DNA of 42,367 bases, from NCBI RefSeq assembly GCF_000297095.1, contig NZ_AEEA01000015.1, positions 1-42,367 on the forward strand, given 5' to 3'. Of the stretch, positions 16,492 to 24,751 are shown piece by piece (the first letter of the stretch is position 1; every line of letters starts with the position of its first letter). Made by a program: the position numbers and the translations under genes. The notes below the pieces were generated by a model that was not told the origin of the DNA, did not search any database, and worked only from the letters and a program-made list of their open reading frames with translations. The DNA is from Treponema primitia ZAS-1. GTDB taxonomy: Bacteria; Spirochaetota; Spirochaetia; Treponematales; Breznakiellaceae.

Positions 16492-16499
16492 TTACCCGC
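16461..16499 (-). repeat. 22-nt tandem repeat at the 3' end of a permease gene
   Basis: CAACGCAGTTACCCGC occurs twice with 6 nt between copies, in a 22-nt period (linker TACTTG). The repeat supplies the TAA stop of the permease at 16492. The same unit with small changes recurs at 39313-39353. Confidence 0.75.
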
Positions 16500-17502
16500 G
16501 CAGTTCTTCCACAAGGTGGGAGCGCTGTCCAATCCGCTTTGAGCGGATATACATGTTGATCGTTTCAAATACAACGCAGGCCGCCAGCACCAGCCCGTTG
16601 GCCAATATCTGCACTTCGTATTTACCCGAAAGAGAAGTGAGCACATTGGACATCACCATGAGGGCGTACACTGAAGCATAGGTGTTCCAGACACTGCCCT
16701 TCCCGCCGACAGTAGCGGTGCCGCCGATGATTGTCGCGGCCAGCGCCACGAGAAGCGGTGAAACCCCTCTTTCGCCCATGTTTGGCACAGCGGAGCTTTG
16801 GCAGATGGCGAAAAGCGCACCCGCTACCGCACAGGCGAATCCTGAAATCACGAAAATTGAGATGGTTACGGCATTACTTTTGACACCCGCCAGCCAGGCG
16901 GCCTCTGCGTTACCGCCGATAAGGTAAATATTACGGCCCCAGCGGGTGTTTTTCATCAAAAGCGCCACAATAACAACGAATAGCACCACAATCACCACCT
17001 TGGGCGAAAGCGGCAAGAACCCGATACGCGCATTGAGCTTGTCCGCAAAGGCAAAATCACCAGCATCCCCGATTTCGGCTCCCCGGCAATAAATATACAT
17101 ACTGCCGCGCAGTACAAACTGCATTCCCAGGGTCGTAATAAAACTGTGGATTTTACCCTTTGTGACGAGGATGCCGTTGATGAATCCCACAACAATGCCG
17201 GCGATTAAGGCCACGGTTATCGAGAAAAACCAGCCATGCCCGCTCAGGGTGTGCATTCCCATGGTAAGCACCGCCGACATATTCGCCATGGCGCCAATCG
17301 AGAGGTCCATGTGCCCGGCAATCATACACATGGTAAAGCCCAGGCCCAAAAGCGAGTAAAGCACGGTACTGTCAAAAATGGCCTTCATGTTAAAACCGGA
17401 GAAAAAGTTCCGCGCGAAAATACCGAGTATGAACATCAAAAGGATCAGCAGGTAGAAACGGTTGTCGTTTATGGTTTTGCCCAGGGCGGATTTTTGGTTC
17501 AT
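16492..17502 (-). CDS. Sugar ABC importer permease B (RbsC type), importer 1
   Basis: A 336-residue polytopic permease. Family motifs: GFTMCMIAGHMDLSIGAMANMS (first conserved region) and ALAATIIGGTATVGGKG (C-terminal coupling loop). It directly abuts permease A (17503) and probably forms a heterodimer with it. GGGAGG lies about 6 nt upstream of its ATG. The stop codon lies inside a 22-nt repeat, and the C-terminus ends in VEELRG. Confidence 0.92.
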   Translation of the reverse strand: MNQKSALGKTINDNRFYLLILLMFILGIFARNFFSGFNMKAIFDSTVLYSLLGLGFTMCMIAGHMDLSIGAMANMSAVLTMGMHTLSGHGWFFSITVALIAGIVVGFINGILVTKGKIHSFITTLGMQFVLRGSMYIYCRGAEIGDAGDFAFADKLNARIGFLPLSPKVVIVVLFVVIVALLMKNTRWGRNIYLIGGNAEAAWLAGVKSNAVTISIFVISGFACAVAGALFAICQSSAVPNMGERGVSPLLVALAATIIGGTATVGGKGSVWNTYASVYALMVMSNVLTSLSGKYEVQILANGLVLAACVVFETINMYIRSKRIGQRSHLVEELRG

Positions 17503-18528
17503 TTAGTCCCTCCCCAATTTGCGGGAAGAATTGGTGTTAAGCCAAACGATGAACAGAAAAACGATTCCCTGCACCAACCATTGGTTAAACGTGGAAATCC
17601 CGATAAGGTTCATGATGTTACTGAGCATACCGATGGTAACCACACCGCCAAAGACGCCGTACATGGTACCCCGTCCTCCGGCAAGGGTCATGCCGCCCAG
17701 GAGCACACTGGTAACCGCGCGGAAGTCGTATCCGTCACCGTTGTAATACGCGCCGGTTTTGGCGATTGACGCGAGGAATATCCCCGCGATACCGCAGCAG
17801 ACGGCGTTAATCACGTATACCAGGATAATTGAGCGCACCACGTTGATGCCCGAAAGCCGCGCCACCTCATAATTTGAGCCAACCACTTTGAGCTGGTTGC
17901 CGAATTTCGTATGGGTGAGAATGATGTGCCCCAGGATAAACATAAGCACCATCACGATGACCATGATGGGAACACCCGCAAATGAGGAGCGGGAGATCGA
18001 ATTGAAGGTATCCACCGCGGCGAGGTTGTTTTTGGCAATCATGTCCGGGTAAATCTGTTGGCCGCTCCAAATCCAGCGCACAATGCCGCTCATCACAAAA
18101 TTAAACGCCATGGTCCAGATAATAGGATTTGCGCGGAATTTCCCCACCATAAAGCCGTTGAATACCCCCAGCGCCGAGCCCGAAAGGATGCCGATAAAAA
18201 CCGCCGGCCAGAAGCCTGCCCCAAGGCTCGCAACAGTAATCATACCGGCAAACGCGATGGTCATGGGCGCGGACATATCAGCGTAGTTGGCCGAGTAGGT
18301 GACGAAGCTCATCCCCACCGAAACCATTCCCAAAAGCGAAATTGCCTGTACGGTGGCGCGGATATTCCCTACGGTAAAGTATTTCCCCGGTGCGACGATG
18401 CCCCCGATTATCAGCAGCACCGCAATCACCGCGAAAATTCCGATACGGTTCACAAATACCATTACAGGATTGTAGTTGATGTTTCGGCTGTCTTCCGGGA
18501 CTTTTTGTAAAAATTTTGCTTCAGGCAT
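17503..18528 (-). CDS. Sugar ABC importer permease A (RbsC type), importer 1
   Basis: A 341-residue polytopic permease with conserved segments GMSFVTYSANYADMSAPMTIAF and VTSVLLGGMTLAGGRGT. The usual 'GGxDLSVG' has changed to YSANYADMS, suggesting a divergent partner subunit. The ATG at 18528 overlaps the ATPase stop by 8 nt and has GAGGGGG upstream; the longer frame from 18576 starts inside the ATPase gene without a site. The overlap indicates translational coupling. Confidence 0.9.
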   Translation of the reverse strand: MPEAKFLQKVPEDSRNINYNPVMVFVNRIGIFAVIAVLLIIGGIVAPGKYFTVGNIRATVQAISLLGMVSVGMSFVTYSANYADMSAPMTIAFAGMITVASLGAGFWPAVFIGILSGSALGVFNGFMVGKFRANPIIWTMAFNFVMSGIVRWIWSGQQIYPDMIAKNNLAAVDTFNSISRSSFAGVPIMVIVMVLMFILGHIILTHTKFGNQLKVVGSNYEVARLSGINVVRSIILVYVINAVCCGIAGIFLASIAKTGAYYNGDGYDFRAVTSVLLGGMTLAGGRGTMYGVFGGVVTIGMLSNIMNLIGISTFNQWLVQGIVFLFIVWLNTNSSRKLGRD

Positions 18529-20041
18529 GAACGAATTCCCCCTCGCCGTTTGCTGCAAGCAGTAACGAAACTTCACTCAAATGAGCCTTATCGATTTCGC
18601 CGACCATGTGCCCCTGCCGCATGACCAGTACGCGGTCACAGAGCCCGACCATCTCGGGCAAGTCCGAGGTGAACAGCACCACTGCGTTGCCCTTGGCGGC
18701 AAGGCCGGAAATCGCGTCGTGAATAATCTCTTTGGCGCCGATGTCCACGCCCCGGGTCGGCTCGTCGAGGAAGATCACCCGGGGGGCGGCGGCGAGCCAC
18801 TTTGCCAGGAGCACCTTCTGCTGGTTACCCCCCGAAAGGTTCCGCACCGGCAAAGTCGACTTTGCCGGATATATCGACAGCTTGTCGATAAGATCGGTCA
18901 CCACCGCCTTGTGCCCCCCGCTGCTATAGAACAGGCCTTTTGATAAGCGCTGAATAATGCCGGCCAGACTGTTTTCCCCCACGGTCAAAGAGAGCGCCAG
19001 TCCGTCTGTTTTACGGCTTTCCGTGAGGTACCCTATACCCTTCTCTATGGCGTCTCCCATGCTCCGTATACGGGTGGGCTCTCCGTTCAGATAAATGTCC
19101 CCCGCATCCAGAGGATCGATGCCGATAATTGACCGGGCAAGCTCAGTGCGCCCTGCCCCTGCCAAACCGCAGACTCCGAGAATCTCCCCCTCGTGCACCT
19201 TTAGGTTTATATCATGGAAGAAACCGTAGCGGCTTACCCTATCCAGCCGGAAAAGCTCTTTGCCTATTTTCACATCCCGCTTGGAATAAAATTTTTCAAT
19301 GGACCGGCCTACCATCAATTCTATGATTCCCTCACTGGTGGCTTCACCCACTTCGCAGGTTTTGATATGTTTTCCGTCCCGCATCACGGTAATTCGATCC
19401 GCGATCTCAAATATTTCCTGCAAATGGTGGGATATGTAGGCGATGGCGATTCCCTGGGACTTGAGCTGGCGGATTATGTCAAACAACCGCTTTACCTCGG
19501 TGCTTGAAAGCGCGGAGGTTGGTTCATCCATCACCAGCACCGAGGGGTTTCCCCCCAGTACCTTAGCTATTTCCACCAGTTGAGCCTCGCACTGGCTGAT
19601 GTCGGCTATGGCCATGTGGATATCAAGGTGCTCAAGCCCAACCCGGGCCAAAAGCTCAATCGATTCCCGCTCAACCGCCTTCCAGTCCACCAAGGGGGTT
19701 CCCTTGATCCTGGGAAGCCGCCCGGCAAGCAGGTTTTCCGCAATGGAAATGGGCCGCGCCAGACTGAGCTCCTGGTAGATCATGCTTATGCCATTTCCCT
19801 TAGCTGCCGCAGGGGAATGCAGCGCTACCGACCGGCCTCCGATACATATTTCCCCCGTATAATCTGCAAAGGAGCCCGCCATGATCTTCATCAGGGTGGA
19901 CTTTCCGGCCCCATTTTCCCCCACCAGCGCATGTACTTCGCCTGGTTTGACGCTGAAACTAACATCATCCACCGCCAAAGTGCCGGGAAAGGACTTTGAC
20001 ACATGCTTCATCTCCAGAGCATACTCCACACGAGTTTCCAT
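18521..20041 (-). CDS. Sugar ABC importer ATPase (RbsA/MglA type), importer 1
   Basis: A 506-residue double ATPase. NBD1: GENGAGKST, degenerate signature ISQCEAQ, Walker B VMDEPTSALS. NBD2: GLAGAGRTE, LSGGNQQK, FLDEPTRGVD. It is the first gene of the eleven-gene minus-strand unit. No ribosome-binding site precedes the ATG at 20041. A possible -35 TTGACG (20078-20073), followed by a poor -10 ending about 9 nt from the ATG, suggests a very short or absent leader. An alternative start is the ATG at 20011 (MKHVSKSF). The palindromic operator at 20106-20123 lies upstream. Confidence 0.92.
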   Translation of the reverse strand: METRVEYALEMKHVSKSFPGTLAVDDVSFSVKPGEVHALVGENGAGKSTLMKIMAGSFADYTGEICIGGRSVALHSPAAAKGNGISMIYQELSLARPISIAENLLAGRLPRIKGTPLVDWKAVERESIELLARVGLEHLDIHMAIADISQCEAQLVEIAKVLGGNPSVLVMDEPTSALSSTEVKRLFDIIRQLKSQGIAIAYISHHLQEIFEIADRITVMRDGKHIKTCEVGEATSEGIIELMVGRSIEKFYSKRDVKIGKELFRLDRVSRYGFFHDINLKVHEGEILGVCGLAGAGRTELARSIIGIDPLDAGDIYLNGEPTRIRSMGDAIEKGIGYLTESRKTDGLALSLTVGENSLAGIIQRLSKGLFYSSGGHKAVVTDLIDKLSIYPAKSTLPVRNLSGGNQQKVLLAKWLAAAPRVIFLDEPTRGVDIGAKEIIHDAISGLAAKGNAVVLFTSDLPEMVGLCDRVLVMRQGHMVGEIDKAHLSEVSLLLAANGEGEFVHA

Positions 20042-20105
20042 AAAAATTAGTGTATTATTGGTTTTACAGATCCGTCAATAAAATACTTGATTAAATGAAA
20101 AAAAT

Positions 20106-20123
20106 AATCTAAACGTTTAGATT
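20106..20123. promoter_or_regulatory. LacI-type operator, 18-bp perfect palindrome
   Basis: AATCTAAACGTTTAGATT is a perfect 18-bp palindrome with a central CG, the form typical of LacI-family operators. It ends 10 nt before the ATG of the LacI-SBP fusion gene and lies about 28 nt upstream of the -35 of the divergent importer operon. Autoregulation plus control of the operon is the natural reading. Confidence 0.8.
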
Positions 20124-20133
20124 GAGGATCAAC

Positions 20134-22401
20134 ATGGTAACCATAAAGGATGTGGCGAAACAGGCAGGGGTCAGTATTGCCACCGTATCCTGTGCCCTGA
20201 GCGGCAAAAAAAACGTTTCCCACAAAGCCCGGATACGGATCATGGAGGCCATAGAAAAGCTGAACTATGTGCCCAACGAAAGCGCCCGGAAACTCAGGAT
20301 GCATACCAGCCGGGACATCGGGGTACTCCTGACCAGTATTGACGACACCTACCACAGTGAGATTTTCAAGGGCATAACATCGGTAATCCAGGGGAATAAT
20401 TTTTCGGTAAATATCGGCTTTTCCAATAACCAGCCCAAGGTGGAGATCGAAATTCTCAACGACTTTGTCTCCCGGAATTTCGCCGGGATCATCCTTATCA
20501 GCTGTATGTCCAACGATACCCAGTATTTTGAAAAGCTCCTTTCCCACCGCATCCCGGTGGTTTTTATCGAGCGGCGGCCCCTGAATCCGGACATCAACTT
20601 TGTGGGGATTACCAATAAAAAGACCATGAGCTACCTTACGGAACAGCTCTATTCCCAGGGCTACCGGGACATATCCCTCTATTGCGGGTCCCCGGGGATG
20701 AGCAGCGAAAGCGATTGTGTCGGGGCCTTCCGGGAATTCTGCCAGAAAAAGAAAGTCCGGGCGGAGGATCACATAAACTACACCAATATGTCAAAGGAGG
20801 ACGCTTTCCGGGTTGCCCTTGTTAAATTGTACGATAACCCGAAACCGGAGGCGATCATCGCCACGTCGGGGAATATTGCCCAGGGGATACAGGAAAGCGC
20901 CAAGGTTTTGGGATTATCACTGGAGGGGAGTATTATCATCGCCTTTTCCGAAGAAACCTGGATGGATACCCAATACCGGTCCGCCCTGGGAACTTCCCGG
21001 CCCGCCTTCAAACTTGGAGCAGCCGGGGCGTCCCTGCTCCTGCGGCACATAAACGAAGAGCTCCCCCATGAATCCATTCTGCTGGATGATAATTGTATTA
21101 AAACCGGCCTCAGCATTCCTCCCTTTCAGCCCCAGGAAGAACCGGTAGAAAAGGGAGATATACAGGAACTTTCCCTGCTCATGGAGGACAGCCCCTTTAC
21201 CCAGGCGGTAAAGATACTGTCGAGAAAATTCCGCAACGATTACGGCATAGCTCTGAACATAGAAACCGAAAGCCAGAGCAGACTACCCGAACGGATTATA
21301 GAAGATGCCCTATCAAAGGATCCCCGGTTTGATGTATACATGTTCGATATGCCCTGGCTCAATTTTCTGGTGCAGAATAATTTTCTTGAGGACCTGACCG
21401 ATTTTATTACCGAGGACCGGAATTTTTTCAATTCCATACTCCGGGAAAACCTTAAGGATTCCCTGTACCAGAACCGGTATTACAGCGTTCCCTTTATCGG
21501 TGGCGCACAGATACTGTTCTACCGGAACGACCTCTTTGAGGACCCCCTGATAGGAAAGGATTTCTACACCAAGCATGGGTACAAGCTGCAGCCCCCACGG
21601 ACCTGGGCAGAATTCAACGCCGTGGCTTCCTTCTTTACCCGGGAACACAATCCAAACTCGCCGGTGGAATACGGGACCAGCTGTCCGGGAATTATAGCCG
21701 AAGAATTCTGCCCGGAAATTTACAACCGTATCTGGGGTTTTAACGGAACCATGTTCAGCAATAAGACCCTCCCCTGTTTTAATACAGAAAATAACCGAAG
21801 GGCCTTTAAAAATCTTATTGAATTACAGCCCTGTACCTCCCGTCCAATTTTGGAGACCAGCATCAACAATACCCTGGAGGATTTTTCAACCGGTAAGACC
21901 GCCATGCTGGTAACCTATACTTCATATGCGTCGCAGATAATGAACGCCATCAATCAGCAGATCTACGGGAAGCTGGGGTTTACCTTCGTTCCCCGCAGAA
22001 CCTCTATTGCGGTGGGCTGGAATTTGGGACTCAACATCTTTTCAAAAAAGAAGGACATTGCCCTGCAATTTTTTAAGTGGCTCTACCGCAAGGATCTGAA
22101 CTACTACCTTACCATCCTGGACGGCCAGTCAACTTCGGTGTACCCCTACGAGAACAACGAACTTTTAAAGCTGTACCCCTGGATGCAGATAACCCTGGAT
22201 AATTTTAAGTATGCCCGGAAACGGGTGGCGGGATCTAAGAAGAATTTTCTTACCATACCCTGGAATAAAATTGAAGATATTATCTATTTTAACACCAAAC
22301 GGATGTTCGACCGCGTCCCGGTGGAACAATGCCTTTCGGATATTGATTACAGCCTGACCCAGCTCATGGCCGTCTACGGACATTTCCGAAGGGGAAACTA
22401 A
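20134..22401 (+). CDS. LacI-family regulator fused to a family-1 ABC solute-binding domain
   Basis: A 755-residue protein with no signal peptide. Residues 1-55 are a LacI helix-turn-helix and hinge (TIKDVAKQAGVSIATVSCALSG, then NYVPNESARKLR). Residues about 60-335 are the usual periplasmic-binding-like sensor (GVLLTSIDDTYHSEIFKGI, GIILISCMSND, AIIATSGNIAQG). Residues about 350-755 match the UgpB/SBP_bac_1 architecture: DVYMFDMPWLNFLVQNNFLEDL, YYSVPFIGGAQILFYRNDLF, PPRTWAEFNAVASFF, FSTGKTAMLVTYTSY, AVGWNLGLNIFSKKKD. A typical LacI protein ends near residue 340. The ATG start has GAGG 6 nt upstream and directly follows the palindrome. The fused domain is presumably a second cytoplasmic ligand sensor. 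It diverges from the eleven-gene importer unit, its likely target. Confidence 0.88.
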   Translation: MVTIKDVAKQAGVSIATVSCALSGKKNVSHKARIRIMEAIEKLNYVPNESARKLRMHTSRDIGVLLTSIDDTYHSEIFKGITSVIQGNNFSVNIGFSNNQPKVEIEILNDFVSRNFAGIILISCMSNDTQYFEKLLSHRIPVVFIERRPLNPDINFVGITNKKTMSYLTEQLYSQGYRDISLYCGSPGMSSESDCVGAFREFCQKKKVRAEDHINYTNMSKEDAFRVALVKLYDNPKPEAIIATSGNIAQGIQESAKVLGLSLEGSIIIAFSEETWMDTQYRSALGTSRPAFKLGAAGASLLLRHINEELPHESILLDDNCIKTGLSIPPFQPQEEPVEKGDIQELSLLMEDSPFTQAVKILSRKFRNDYGIALNIETESQSRLPERIIEDALSKDPRFDVYMFDMPWLNFLVQNNFLEDLTDFITEDRNFFNSILRENLKDSLYQNRYYSVPFIGGAQILFYRNDLFEDPLIGKDFYTKHGYKLQPPRTWAEFNAVASFFTREHNPNSPVEYGTSCPGIIAEEFCPEIYNRIWGFNGTMFSNKTLPCFNTENNRRAFKNLIELQPCTSRPILETSINNTLEDFSTGKTAMLVTYTSYASQIMNAINQQIYGKLGFTFVPRRTSIAVGWNLGLNIFSKKKDIALQFFKWLYRKDLNYYLTILDGQSTSVYPYENNELLKLYPWMQITLDNFKYARKRVAGSKKNFLTIPWNKIEDIIYFNTKRMFDRVPVEQCLSDIDYSLTQLMAVYGHFRRGN

Positions 22402-22404
22402 TAT

Positions 22405-23631
22405 CTATTCTGTTTTTGGCGCAGCAGGATTACTGTGCGGCTTGTGTCTGCGGCGGCGGCGTTTTTTAGCGCCCCCTTCTCCGGCAGGGGATGTAACGGA
22501 AGGATGCGGGGGAAGTATGCCGGGACCCGGGAAATCGGGGGCGGCCAGGGGTTCACGATCCTGAACTTGGGGTTTGCCCCGGTCAAAAAAGCGGACCTTC
22601 TTTACGTTCTGGCCATGCTCAGCAAAAATAAGCCGTACCGCATGGTCCAGTTCCATCCGGGGAGGGTTCATGGGAAGGACGAACTGCCGGGCGGCCATGA
22701 AGGCGATCTTGTAGTTTTCCGTCAGTCCCTCGGCGTCCCAGTCAATAAAATCAACCAGATAATCCCGAATCAGGGCTGCCAGAGTTTCTCCGGGTTTCGG
22801 GTTTCCGTTCCGGCTCAATTCACCCAGACCCTTCAGATACCGGGACCGGAATTTTTCGCTTTCCTTCATCTGGCGCGAGGCATTGGGCTGGAGGTACCGG
22901 TAGAGGCCGAAGTATTCAAGGCTTTCTGTTATCTCTGCGGCACAGGGGGAATGGATGATCTTGAAGATCTCCTCCGTAAGCCGTGAGGGGGATACCGGAG
23001 CGAGCAGGGAAGCTTGTTTTTTTATTTTCCATCTCAGGGTAAGGGGGATTTTAAATCCCGTAGTGGCGGCGTACTTGACCGCCCGGATCATCCGCACCGG
23101 ATCATCCTTAAAGATAAAGGACAGGGGGATGATGGGGCGTATCAGCTTATTCCGGATATCCTTCATGCCCCCCACATAGTCCACCACCACCTGTTTACCG
23201 GGATCATAAAAAAGGGCATTTATGGAAAAATCCCGGCGAAGCACATCCTCCTCTATGGTCCCGAAGGTATTGCTGGTGGAACCGTCCTTGAGGGAACGGA
23301 AGGTGGAAACTTCAAAAATTTTCGGACCAAAGTACACATGGACCAGCCTGAAACGGCGGCCTATAACCCGGGCGTTCCGGAATATCTTCTTGATCCTGGT
23401 GGGGCTGGCTTCGCTTACGATGTCAAAATCCTTAGGCTTTTTCCTCAGCATGAGGTCCCGAACCGCGCCGCCGACTATGTAGGTCTCAAAACCATTGGCC
23501 CGCAGCCGCTCGATGATATACACCGCATCACTGTCCACATCAGAAAAACTGATGCCGTGTTCGTTTTGTGTATAAACAATCGCTTTTTTAACGGGTTTGC
23601 CGTTCTTTTCCGCCCCATATCGGATGCGCAA
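22405..23631 (-). CDS. pcnB: Poly(A) polymerase / tRNA nucleotidyltransferase family protein (PcnB-like)
   Basis: A 408-residue class II nucleotidyltransferase. The catalytic core is FETYIVGGAVRDL (about 48-60) with KDFDIV, giving metal-binding Asp68 and Asp70. RRFRLVHVYFG (92-102) is the motif that favours poly(A) polymerase over CCA-adding enzyme. A head-neck segment (GTIEEDVLRRDFSINAL, IGxxF-like PVRMIRAVKYA) follows. The tail is very basic (KKRRRRRHK), probably for RNA binding. The start is TTG with GAGG 5 nt upstream; no ATG is available in the frame. Its stop lies 3 nt from the convergent LacI-fusion stop. CCA addition cannot be excluded from sequence alone. Confidence 0.85.
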   Translation of the reverse strand: MRIRYGAEKNGKPVKKAIVYTQNEHGISFSDVDSDAVYIIERLRANGFETYIVGGAVRDLMLRKKPKDFDIVSEASPTRIKKIFRNARVIGRRFRLVHVYFGPKIFEVSTFRSLKDGSTSNTFGTIEEDVLRRDFSINALFYDPGKQVVVDYVGGMKDIRNKLIRPIIPLSFIFKDDPVRMIRAVKYAATTGFKIPLTLRWKIKKQASLLAPVSPSRLTEEIFKIIHSPCAAEITESLEYFGLYRYLQPNASRQMKESEKFRSRYLKGLGELSRNGNPKPGETLAALIRDYLVDFIDWDAEGLTENYKIAFMAARQFVLPMNPPRMELDHAVRLIFAEHGQNVKKVRFFDRGKPQVQDREPLAAPDFPGPGILPPHPSVTSPAGEGGAKKRRRRRHKPHSNPAAPKTE

Positions 23632-23707
23632 GGGAGCCTCGCTTAGTTAACAGAATAAGGAATGATACACTAAAGATGCAGACACAAAATGATGATCATA
23701 GGTATAC

Positions 23708-23738
23708 AAAAAAAACACGCCCCTGTCTATGGGCTGCC
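23708..23738 (-). terminator. Rho-independent terminator after the alpha/beta hydrolase gene
   Basis: On the minus strand a short GC stem (CA-GCCC with GGGC-G-TG, one bulge) precedes eight consecutive T residues at 23715-23708. It lies just past the hydrolase stop and separates it from pcnB. Confidence 0.65.
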
Positions 23739-23747
23739 TAGTCTCGT

Positions 23748-24692
23748 CTATTGCGGCAGACGGGGGGTAAGCCAGCGGAGGATATTGCCCATCACTTCTT
23801 CCCGGTTGGTTTCGTTTAAGAGTTCATGCCGGGCATCGGGGTAGAGGACAAATTCCAAGTCGTGGATACCCATGGACCGGTAGGCGTTGATCAGGGCGGT
23901 GGGGCTTTTCCCCATATCCCCCACGGGATCGGCGCTGCCGCTAAAAATGTATATAGGCAGGGTCCGGGGGATACGTTCCATGGCTTGGGGCCGGTGTATC
24001 GCCCCAAGCGCCTGGATCAGGTCCCGGTAGAACCCGGAGGAACAGGTGTTTCCGCAGAGGGGATCCACCGCAAAGGCGTCGTTCTGTTTGTCATCCCGGG
24101 AAAGCCAATCATAGGGAGTCCGATTAGGGCGAAAAGGCTTATTATAGGCGCCATCCGCCAGGGCCACGGACAGACGGGAAGGCCGGCGGCTCCCCCGGAG
24201 CATGGCGATAAGGCCCATCAGGGGCGCCCCAAGGGTGATTTTCAGGCCATCGGGCCCCCGGGTTCCCGAAAGCAGGCACCCGGCCAGACGGTCACCGTGG
24301 GCTTCGATATAGGCTTGGGTTAGAAAGGAACCCCATGAATGACCCAGGATATACAGGGGGAGCTTGGGGTGGGCTTCCTTAACGGCATCAACCAGGATAT
24401 TGATATCCGCAACTACCCGGAAAAAACCGTTCCTATCCGCACAATGCCCCAGGAGGCCTCCATTGCCGGGATCGTTCACCGTCCTATCGGCGGTCATGCC
24501 GTGTCCCCGGGCATCCGCCGCCCATACCTCAAAACCCGCTCCGGCTAACCGCAAAGCCAGGGGCTCATACCGGAGGGAATGTTCCGCCATTCCATGAACG
24601 ATAAGCAATACCGCCCGGGCCGGTCCCTGGGGCACCCAGCGCCTAAGAAAAAGGCGGGCGCCGTCATCGCTTGTTACCCATTCTTCAACCAT
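23748..24692 (-). CDS. Alpha/beta hydrolase, monoacylglycerol lipase-like (PldB/COG2267)
   Basis: A 314-residue cytoplasmic serine hydrolase of the Hydrolase_4 type. HGMAEHS (33-39) provides the oxyanion region, GHSWGS the nucleophile Ser119, SGSADPVGD the acid Asp255 and DARHELLNE the His289. The D-A-R-G-H-G motif at about 60-65 is typical of monoglyceride lipases and lysophospholipases. No ribosome-binding site is seen; a promoter (TTGTCA-N18-TATACT) lies 8 nt from the ATG, suggesting a leaderless mRNA. It diverges from the RNA methyltransferase gene. Likely role: lipid turnover; the exact ester is unknown. Confidence 0.88.
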   Translation of the reverse strand: MVEEWVTSDDGARLFLRRWVPQGPARAVLLIVHGMAEHSLRYEPLALRLAGAGFEVWAADARGHGMTADRTVNDPGNGGLLGHCADRNGFFRVVADINILVDAVKEAHPKLPLYILGHSWGSFLTQAYIEAHGDRLAGCLLSGTRGPDGLKITLGAPLMGLIAMLRGSRRPSRLSVALADGAYNKPFRPNRTPYDWLSRDDKQNDAFAVDPLCGNTCSSGFYRDLIQALGAIHRPQAMERIPRTLPIYIFSGSADPVGDMGKSPTALINAYRSMGIHDLEFVLYPDARHELLNETNREEVMGNILRWLTPRLPQ

Positions 24693-24751
24693 ATGCTCTG
24701 AGTATAATCCCTATATTATAATCCTGACAATAGCGGTATAATATCCCCTCA
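24693..24751. promoter_or_regulatory. Short divergent promoter region; both transcripts possibly leaderless
   Basis: Plus strand: TATAAT at 24737-24742 ends 9 nt before the ATG at 24752, with no good -35. Minus strand: TTGTCA, an 18-nt spacer and TATACT, 8 nt before the ATG at 24692. Neither start has a Shine-Dalgarno sequence, and the transcripts would begin within a few nt of the start codons. Confidence 0.55.
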
